The translations under genes were made by a program, and so were the position numbers. From Cellulosimicrobium protaetiae (GTDB lineage Bacteria; Actinomycetota; Actinomycetes; Actinomycetales; Cellulomonadaceae): a stretch of DNA of 64,000 nt. The notes beneath the pieces are model-generated. The model was not told the origin of the DNA. It saw only the letters and a program-made list of their open reading frames with translations, and ran no database searches. Where the stretch lies: contig NZ_CP052757.1 in the NCBI RefSeq assembly GCF_009708005.2, positions 3,472,001 to 3,536,000 on the forward strand. Direction: 5' to 3'. How positions within the stretch are numbered: position 1 is the first letter of the stretch; every line of letters begins with the position of its first letter. Shown here in pieces: positions 58,505 through 64,000 of this stretch.

Positions 58505-59545
58505 TCAGCTCGCCCCGGCCTCACCGGTCGTGCCCGGCGTGGGGGCGGTCGCCTTCGGACGCGCGACGCGCTGCGCGCGCGCCATCTTGCGCTCCGACGG
58601 GATCCGCTTCTGCCGCGGGTCGAACGCGTCGCGCAGGCCGTCGCCGATGAAGTTGACGCACAGCGCGATCGCGACGATGAACAGACCCGGCCACCAGAAC
58701 AGCCACGGACGCGTCGCGAACGCCTCCTGGTAGTCGCTGATGAGCTTGCCGAGCGACGTCGCGGGCGCCTGGATGCCGACACCGAGGTAGCTGAGCGCCG
58801 TCTCGAGCAGGATCGCCGAGCTCATGAGCAGGGTCACGTTGACGATGATCACGCCCACCGCGTTCGGCAGCATGTGCTTGAAGATGATCCGCCGGTCGCT
58901 CGCTCCGGCGACGCGCGCGGCGTCGACGAACTCCCGCTCGCGCAGCGAGAGGAACTCACCGCGCACGAGGCGCGCGAGCGGGGGCCACAGCACGAGCCCG
59001 AGGAACGCCCCCAGGATGAGGGCGTTGCTGCCCCCGGACAGCAGGGCGAGCACGGCGCCGATGACGATGACCGGCATCGTGATGATGAGGTCGGTGAAGC
59101 GCATGAGCCACGAGTCGGTCGGGCCGCGGTAGTAGCCCGAGAGCGCTCCGACGAGCACGCCGGCGAGCGTCGCGATGACGCCGACGGCGAGCACGACGAG
59201 GAGCGAGGTCTGGGTGCCCTGCATGACGCGGGCGAAGACGTCGCGACCCGCCTCGTCCTGGCCGAAGATGTGCTCGGCTGACGGTCGGCCGCCGTTGACG
59301 AGCGGGTACGTGGAGCCCTGGCCGGAGGCCTTGTACTCGTACCACCCGTGCCAGCCGCCGATGCCGATCGACGTGATGGCGAGCAGCACGATGCCGATGA
59401 GGACGACGAGCGCGACGACCGCGCCCTTGTGGTGGAAGAAGCGCCGGCGGACGATCTGGCCCTGCGACAGCCCCTCGACCTCGAGCAGCTCGATCTGGTT
59501 CTCGAGCGCGCCGTCCTGCGGCGCGTCGTTCGGTGTGTTGCTCAT
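58505..59545 (-). CDS. Dipeptide/oligopeptide ABC transporter permease (DppC type)
   Basis: A 346-residue membrane protein. The cytoplasmic start contains the OppC_N motif (QIVRRRFFHHKGAVVALVVL). A periplasmic loop with the HIFGQDEAGRDVFARVM signature follows; the EAA loop is REREFVDAARVAGASDRRII. Six transmembrane helices are predicted. ATG 59545 overlaps the dppB stop (ATGA). The C-terminus is basic (KRIPSERKMARAQRVARPK), longer than usual. Confidence 0.92.
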   Translation of the reverse strand: MSNTPNDAPQDGALENQIELLEVEGLSQGQIVRRRFFHHKGAVVALVVLIGIVLLAITSIGIGGWHGWYEYKASGQGSTYPLVNGGRPSAEHIFGQDEAGRDVFARVMQGTQTSLLVVLAVGVIATLAGVLVGALSGYYRGPTDSWLMRFTDLIITMPVIVIGAVLALLSGGSNALILGAFLGLVLWPPLARLVRGEFLSLREREFVDAARVAGASDRRIIFKHMLPNAVGVIIVNVTLLMSSAILLETALSYLGVGIQAPATSLGKLISDYQEAFATRPWLFWWPGLFIVAIALCVNFIGDGLRDAFDPRQKRIPSERKMARAQRVARPKATAPTPGTTGEAGAS

Positions 59546-61071
59546 GCGTTCACCCGGATCCGCGGGTCGAGGGCTGCGTAGATGAGGTCAGCCACGATGT
59601 TGGCGATGATGGCGAGGGCCGCGACGATGACGAGGTACGCCATGACGGGGTCGATCTCGCCGCCCGTGAGGGAGTTCAGGAAGAGCAGGCCCATACCGGG
59701 TCTGGCGAAGACCTTCTCCGTGATGATCGCGCCGCCCAGGAGGGTGATGACGTCGATCGGGACGATCGTCGCGAGCGGGATGAGCGTGTTGCGGAAGCCG
59801 TGCCGCATGACGACCGTCCGCTCCGGCAGGCCCTTGGCCCGGGCCGTGCGGATGTAGTCCTGGCTCATGACCTCGAGCATGCTCGCGCGCGAGTAGCGCG
59901 TGTACCCGGCGAACTGGATGAGCACGAGCGCGATCGTCGGCAGGAGCAGGTGGGTGTACTGGTCGAGGACCTGGACCCAGAAGTTGCCGCCGAGGTTGGG
60001 CGTGCTGTTGCCGATCGTCGGGATGGGCCGGTTGTTGATCGCCGGCGCCGCGAGGTAGGCGGGCCAGAACTGCATCACGCGGTCGACGAAGATCATCGAG
60101 CCGACGAGGAACGCGGTGATCGCGGCCGCGCGTGCGGACACGCCCTTGTCGGGGCCGCCCCACGCGTACCCGATCCCGATGCCGACGGCGACGGTGACGA
60201 CGGCGAGGACGAGCACGAGCAGCCAGTTGTCGACCTGGCGGAGCACGGACTGGATCGGGAAGTAGACGACGACGCCGACGACGACGGTCGTCAGGGACGC
60301 GTAGAGCGCGCGGCGGTTCTTCAGGCCGGAGACGAGCGCGGTGATCGCGAAGGCGAGCGCGGCACCCGTGACGGCGATGATGACCGGGCCGAGGTTCGGC
60401 TCCTCCCACCAGCCGGAGAGCTGCAGGTAGAGCAGCGCGACGGCGGTCGCGGCGAAGCCCAGGCCGAAGACGGCGAGCCGGCGGCGCAGGGTGCCTCCGA
60501 AGGCGAGCGACCACAGCAGGCCGATCGCCACGCCGGCGACCGCGATCGCGAGGATCGACAGGTTCGGGTCGCGCAGGAAGTCGTTGAAGCCGATCGCGCC
60601 CCACTGCTTGAGCAGGACGGCGACCCAGAAGGCCGGGAGGGAGTAGAGCACGAACGAGACGAAGATCGTCAGGTAGTCGAACGTGCTGTACTGCCGCAGC
60701 GCGCTGACGATGCCGACCATGACGCCGAAGATCACGGCGAGGACGGTTGCGGCGGCGACGAGCTGGATGGTCGAGATCACGGCGCCCTGGAGCAGGTTCG
60801 AGACCGACTGGCCACTGCGCCAGGCCGTCCCGAGGTCGCCGGTCACGAAGTCGCCGAGCCACTTGAAGTAGCGGATCACGACGTTCGTGTCCAGGTCGAG
60901 GTCGAGCGTGCGCTGATCGATGAGCTGCTGCTTGTTGGGACTCGTGCTCGCCTCGAGGTCCATGAAGATGTACGGCCGGATCGCGGCGCTGACGAGCAGG
61001 AACATCGCGAACGTGGACACGAGGAGGGTCGCCAACCCTGCCAGCACACGCCGCGAGATGAAGGAGAACAT
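59542..61071 (-). CDS. Dipeptide/oligopeptide ABC transporter permease (DppB type, enlarged)
   Basis: A 509-residue permease; standard DppB proteins have about 310-340 residues. The family start MFSFISRRVLAGLATLLVST and the C-terminal EAA loop (MSQDYIRTARAKGLPERTVV) and PGMGLLFLNSLTGGEIDPVM are present. The extra 170 residues lie in the middle (about 200-370) and form several additional hydrophobic segments (FGLGFAATAVALLYLQLSGW, ALAFAITALVSGLKNRRALY, LVLVLAVVTVAVGIGIGYAW). The insertion is in frame and composed like the rest, a variant I believe occurs in some actinobacteria. ATG 61071. Confidence 0.9.
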   Translation of the reverse strand: MFSFISRRVLAGLATLLVSTFAMFLLVSAAIRPYIFMDLEASTSPNKQQLIDQRTLDLDLDTNVVIRYFKWLGDFVTGDLGTAWRSGQSVSNLLQGAVISTIQLVAAATVLAVIFGVMVGIVSALRQYSTFDYLTIFVSFVLYSLPAFWVAVLLKQWGAIGFNDFLRDPNLSILAIAVAGVAIGLLWSLAFGGTLRRRLAVFGLGFAATAVALLYLQLSGWWEEPNLGPVIIAVTGAALAFAITALVSGLKNRRALYASLTTVVVGVVVYFPIQSVLRQVDNWLLVLVLAVVTVAVGIGIGYAWGGPDKGVSARAAAITAFLVGSMIFVDRVMQFWPAYLAAPAINNRPIPTIGNSTPNLGGNFWVQVLDQYTHLLLPTIALVLIQFAGYTRYSRASMLEVMSQDYIRTARAKGLPERTVVMRHGFRNTLIPLATIVPIDVITLLGGAIITEKVFARPGMGLLFLNSLTGGEIDPVMAYLVIVAALAIIANIVADLIYAALDPRIRVNA

Positions 61072-61262
61072 CGGAGGTCTTACCTCGCTGGTCGGTAGGG
61101 ACCCCGGGTCGGGGCCGGTCGATTCTACGCGTGGGTCTCGCGTGATCGTGAACCGACGGCACGGGACGCCGCGGTGGAGAGGTCGAGAGAGCCGGAGCAC
61201 GCGAGAACCGGGGGCCTCGACGGACGGGCCGCCGAGACCCCCGGTCCCGCGAGTCCGGACGC

Positions 61263-61296
61263 GGCCCGTCGCCGTCCGGTGGGACGGCGACGGGCC
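61263..61296 (-). terminator. Intra-operon hairpin between peptide-binding lipoprotein and dppB
   Basis: A perfect 15-bp stem (61263-61277 with 61282-61296) with a 4-base loop, 20 bases after the lipoprotein stop. It is placed exactly like the hairpins after the nucleoside-binding lipoprotein. Confidence 0.75.
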
Positions 61297-61316
61297 AGGT
61301 CAGACGGTCAGGCCTC

Positions 61317-63170
61317 TCAGCCCTCGAACGTCCAGTTCCAGAACCCGTGGAAGATCGTCGGGCTGATCGTGATCGACTCGACGCCCTTCAGGCTCTCGTT
61401 CCAGCCCTGGATGGCGGGGAACTGGAAGATCGTCACGCCGAAGCCGTCAGCCCAGAGGTTCTTCTCGACCTCGAGCTGGAGCTGGAACTGCTCCTCGGGG
61501 TCGGTCGAGACCTGGAGCTTGTCGAGCGCGGCGTCCACGGCGGGGTTGTTGTACAGGCCGTAGTTGTTGACACCACGGTTCGGCGCCCAGCGGAAGTTCG
61601 CGTCCGACTCGGTGACGGCCGTCGAGGTCGACTGCCAGCCGAACAGCGACGCGTCGTACTCGGTCTGACCGGTCGCGAGCAGGGTGCCCCACTCGGCCGC
61701 GGGGCGGCCCGTGTCGACGATCGTGAAGCCGGCCTGCGCGGCGGTGTCCGTGATGAGCGCGAGCTCGTTCACGCGGCGCGTGTTCTCGTTGTTGTACGCG
61801 AAGCGCACGTTGATCGGCGCCGCGACGCCCGCGTCGGCGAGGATCTGCTTCGCCTTCTCGATGTCACCGGCCGGCGGGTAGAAGTCCGAGCCGTTCTCCG
61901 CGACCATCTGGTCGTAGTTCGGCGAGCCCGGGATGAGGATGTTCGAGTTGCGCACCTCGGCGTCCGGGTTGAGCGGCTTGATGAGGTTGTCGACGATCGT
62001 CTGGCGCGGGATCGTCAGGAGGAACGCCTGGCGCACGGCCTTGGCCTTCTCCACGTCACCACCGTAGGTCACCGGGTCGAACGGACCACCGTTCTGGAAG
62101 ACCAGGTCGACGTGCTCGTACGTGCCCTCGATGCCCGAGTGGGTCTCGACACCGTCGAGCGCCTCGAGCGCGGTGCGGACGTCCGCGGACGCCTGCGGGC
62201 CGATGAGGTCGACCTCACCGTTCTCGAGCGCCTGGACCTGGGCCATCGGGTCGTCGATGTAGCGGACCGTGATGGTGTCGACCGAGCCCTTGTTCGTGCC
62301 CTGGAAGTCCGGGTTCGCCTTGAGCGTGAGGTACTGGTTCTCCTCGTACTCCTCGAGCGTGTACGCGCCGTTGGAGACGTAGAGCGCCGGGTCCTCGGGG
62401 AGGGTCGTGAACTCGAACCCGGAGTTCCAGAACTTCGAGATCTCCGACAGCGCGGCGGAGTCGTTGTTCGCGATCGCGTCGCGGACGGCGGCCTTCGCCT
62501 CCTCCGGGTCCTCGATCCCGAGCGCCTTCTGGCCCACGACGTGCGCCGGGACGAACTCGTTCGTCCAGCTGAGCTCCCAGTCACCGAACGGCTTGTCGTA
62601 GACGACCGTGATGGACTTGTTGTCGTCCGAGATCTCCGGCGTCTGCGAGATGAGCGCGATGCCCGGGTCCGAACCGTCGAAGTAGACGCCCGCGTCCAGG
62701 GCGTCCTGGTTCGTGACGTTGCCCTCCTCGTCGGTCTCGGCCTCGACGTTGTTGAACTTGCCCGACTGGCCGGCCCAGTCCAGCAGGATCTCCGTCGCGT
62801 CGACCGGGGTGCCGTCCGACCACTTGGTGTCGTCGCCGAACGTGTACTTCACCGTCAGCGGGTCGTCCGAGAGCTTCTCGTACGTGCCGAACGACTCGTC
62901 CTTGACGATGTTCAGGTCGGCGTCGTAGTAGCTGAAGCCCGAGTTGAGCATGTAGTTGATGACGGCGTTCTGGGTCGCGTTGCCGTTCGACGAGCTGAGG
63001 TTCAGCTCGTTCAGCGGGGCCTCCCACGCGACGGTGACCGCGGACTCGGTGTTGATGCCCGCGTCCTCGCCGTCGGTCTCGCCGTCACCCGACGTGCCGC
63101 TGCACGCCGAGAACAGCAGTGCTCCGGTGACCGTCACCGCGAGGGCGGCACTCGTGCGCCTGATCTTCAA
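61317..63170 (-). CDS. Peptide-binding lipoprotein (ABC family 5 solute-binding protein)
   Basis: A 617-residue family-5 solute-binding lipoprotein. The signal peptide is MKIRRTSAALAVTVTGALLF with the lipobox FSAC after it, then an acidic linker. The SBP_bac_5 body has LSDDPLTVKYTFGDDTKWSD, GTPVDATEILLDWAG and VKAVRQAFLLTIPRQTIVDN-like sequence. The start is TTG 63170, 4 bases after GGAGGAACA-type Shine-Dalgarno; only this start gives a proper n-region. It is the first gene of the peptide importer. Confidence 0.93.
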   Translation of the reverse strand: MKIRRTSAALAVTVTGALLFSACSGTSGDGETDGEDAGINTESAVTVAWEAPLNELNLSSSNGNATQNAVINYMLNSGFSYYDADLNIVKDESFGTYEKLSDDPLTVKYTFGDDTKWSDGTPVDATEILLDWAGQSGKFNNVEAETDEEGNVTNQDALDAGVYFDGSDPGIALISQTPEISDDNKSITVVYDKPFGDWELSWTNEFVPAHVVGQKALGIEDPEEAKAAVRDAIANNDSAALSEISKFWNSGFEFTTLPEDPALYVSNGAYTLEEYEENQYLTLKANPDFQGTNKGSVDTITVRYIDDPMAQVQALENGEVDLIGPQASADVRTALEALDGVETHSGIEGTYEHVDLVFQNGGPFDPVTYGGDVEKAKAVRQAFLLTIPRQTIVDNLIKPLNPDAEVRNSNILIPGSPNYDQMVAENGSDFYPPAGDIEKAKQILADAGVAAPINVRFAYNNENTRRVNELALITDTAAQAGFTIVDTGRPAAEWGTLLATGQTEYDASLFGWQSTSTAVTESDANFRWAPNRGVNNYGLYNNPAVDAALDKLQVSTDPEEQFQLQLEVEKNLWADGFGVTIFQFPAIQGWNESLKGVESITISPTIFHGFWNWTFEG

Positions 63171-63495
63171 TGTTCCTCCTCCAAGGGATGGTGGGCGCGG
63201 TCGGACGGGCGTCGTTCGCCCCCCGGCCGCCCCGTCACCCGCGCGTCCGGTTGGTGTCGGCGCGCGTGGACGGGCATGCCCACCACGGTTTGGGGCAACG
63301 CTACCCAGCAAGTTGCGAGGGATCTCCCCCTTGCCCGGTTGCTGCGGTCGATCGTTACCGAGTTGATACTGGCCGGTACGGGTGCGTTTCCAGCCCGCGA
63401 CGGCAGGGAAACACCCGCGAAACGTCGCCGCCCGGACACGACGATGCCCGCCGCGTCTCACGATGCGGCGGGCGTGCAGGCCTGTGACCTGCGTC
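63171..63495. other. 325-base upstream region of the peptide importer
   Basis: It holds the AGGAGG-type ribosome site of the lipoprotein gene (63172-63180) and a run of AT-richer sequence around 63290-63370 that probably contains the promoter; TAGCGT near 63308 is one candidate. It also holds the ychF terminator at the right end. No gene was seen. Confidence 0.5.
63446..63473 (-). terminator. Terminator of ychF
   Basis: 9-bp GC stem (63446-63454 with 63465-63473) and a 10-base loop, 22 bases past the ychF stop. Confidence 0.7.
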
Positions 63496-64000
63496 TCAGA
63501 CGTTGAAGCGGAACTCCACGACGTCACCGTCGGCCATGACGTAGTCCTTGCCCTCGACGCGGGCCTTGCCCGCGGCACGAGCGGCCGCGACGGAGCCGGT
63601 CTCGACGAGGTCCTCGAACGAGACGACCTCGGCCTTGATGAAGCCGCGCTCGAAGTCGGTGTGGATGACCCCGGCCGCCTGCGGGGCGGTCCACCCCTTG
63701 CGGATGGTCCATGCGCGAGCCTCCTTGGGGCCGGCGGTGAGGTAGGTCTGGAGCCCGAGGGTGTCGAAGCCGACGCGCGCGAGCTGGTCCAGCCCGGCCT
63801 CGTCCTGCCCCGACTCGGCGAGCATCTCCTTCGCCTCGTCGGGCTCGAGCTCGACGAGCTCGGACTCGAACTTCGCGTCGAGGAAGATCGCCTGGGCCGG
63901 CGCGACGAGCGCGCGCAGGCGGTCCTGCAGGTCGTCGTCCACGAGGCCGGCGTCGTCGGTGTTGAACACGTAGATGAACGGCTTGGCCGTGAGGAGCTGG
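63496..64000 (-). CDS. ychF: Redox-regulated ATPase YchF, C-terminal part (truncated by window edge)
   Basis: The C-terminal 168 residues of the Obg-like ATPase YchF/OLA1. The visible part begins LLTAKPFIYVFNTDDAG, in which NTDD corresponds to the NxxE nucleotide-specificity region of the G4 loop. Coiled-coil and helical sequence follows. The TGS domain is LGLQTYLTAGPKEARAWTIR and AGVIHTDFERGFIKAEVVSF, ending GKDYVMADGDVVEFRFNV. The frame is open through the right edge, and the N-terminal P-loop lies outside the window. A GTG within the fragment (63969) is internal, not a start. Confidence 0.95.
   Translation of the reverse strand, partial: QLLTAKPFIYVFNTDDAGLVDDDLQDRLRALVAPAQAIFLDAKFESELVELEPDEAKEMLAESGQDEAGLDQLARVGFDTLGLQTYLTAGPKEARAWTIRKGWTAPQAAGVIHTDFERGFIKAEVVSFEDLVETGSVAAARAAGKARVEGKDYVMADGDVVEFRFNV

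Noticed and set aside
59533-61098. 521-residue + strand frame opposite dppB
   Set aside because: Asp/Glu/Arg-rich mirror of membrane-protein codons, no family pattern and no start signals.

Overview
The window is a gene-dense, very GC-rich stretch of an actinobacterial chromosome. Mycothiol synthesis (mshB), a sigE/rseA/htrA/tatB cluster, DUF3117, a FolP2-like protein, a class of leaderless promoters and frequent GTG/TTG starts all point to Actinomycetota. The overall flavour (TypA-MshB-DUF6113-VanW block, DUF202 pair, split aldehyde dehydrogenase beside deoC) suggests a Micrococcales member near Cellulomonas, Cellulosimicrobium or Isoptericola; that placement is inference. Gene order resembles two Mycobacterium tuberculosis regions, recalled from memory: lpdA-punA-pmmB-add-deoA-cdd-sdhCDAB (about Rv3303c-Rv3319) and bipA-mshB-fdxC-dapC-dapD-dapE-LOG-folP2-DUF3117-OMT-sigE-rseA-htrA-tatB (about Rv1165-Rv1224). 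No tRNA, rRNA, CRISPR, phage or insertion sequence was found; the window looks like core chromosome.

Left part (1-21.2 kb): nucleoside salvage and catabolism. Purine nucleoside phosphorylase, a phosphosugar mutase, deoxyribose-phosphate aldolase and an aldehyde dehydrogenase pair run on the + strand. Opposite them lie adenosine deaminase and a long minus-strand series: a BMP-type nucleoside-binding lipoprotein, a double-ABC ATPase, two permeases, cytidine deaminase, thymidine phosphorylase, two DUF202 membrane proteins and a cysteine-peptidase-like protein. Many of these overlap by 4 bases (ATGA/GTGA). Together they can import nucleosides, deaminate and phosphorolyse them, isomerise the pentose phosphate, split deoxyribose 5-phosphate to glyceraldehyde 3-phosphate and acetaldehyde, and oxidise the acetaldehyde. 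An M20 amidohydrolase and a mannose-1-phosphate guanylyltransferase follow.

Middle (21.4-44.2 kb): sdhCDAB; a BrkB/YihY membrane protein; a 2H phosphoesterase; trpS; the SigE envelope-stress module; a divergent O-methyltransferase that lacks a canonical start codon; leucyl aminopeptidase; DUF3117; a membrane mannosyltransferase; a divergent FolP2-like protein; a LOG-family protein; the lysine/DAP genes dapE, dapD and dapC with ferredoxin fdxA; a membrane-anchored transglycosylase-like protein; and citrate synthase.

Right part (44.2-64 kb): tyrA, pheA and a degenerate prephenate-dehydratase/ACT paralogue in one coupled operon; a very large VanW-family wall protein; a DUF6113-like protein, mshB and typA; a BCCT osmolyte transporter; a complete dipeptide/oligopeptide ABC transporter interrupted by an oppositely oriented membrane gene; and the C-terminal end of ychF at the right edge.
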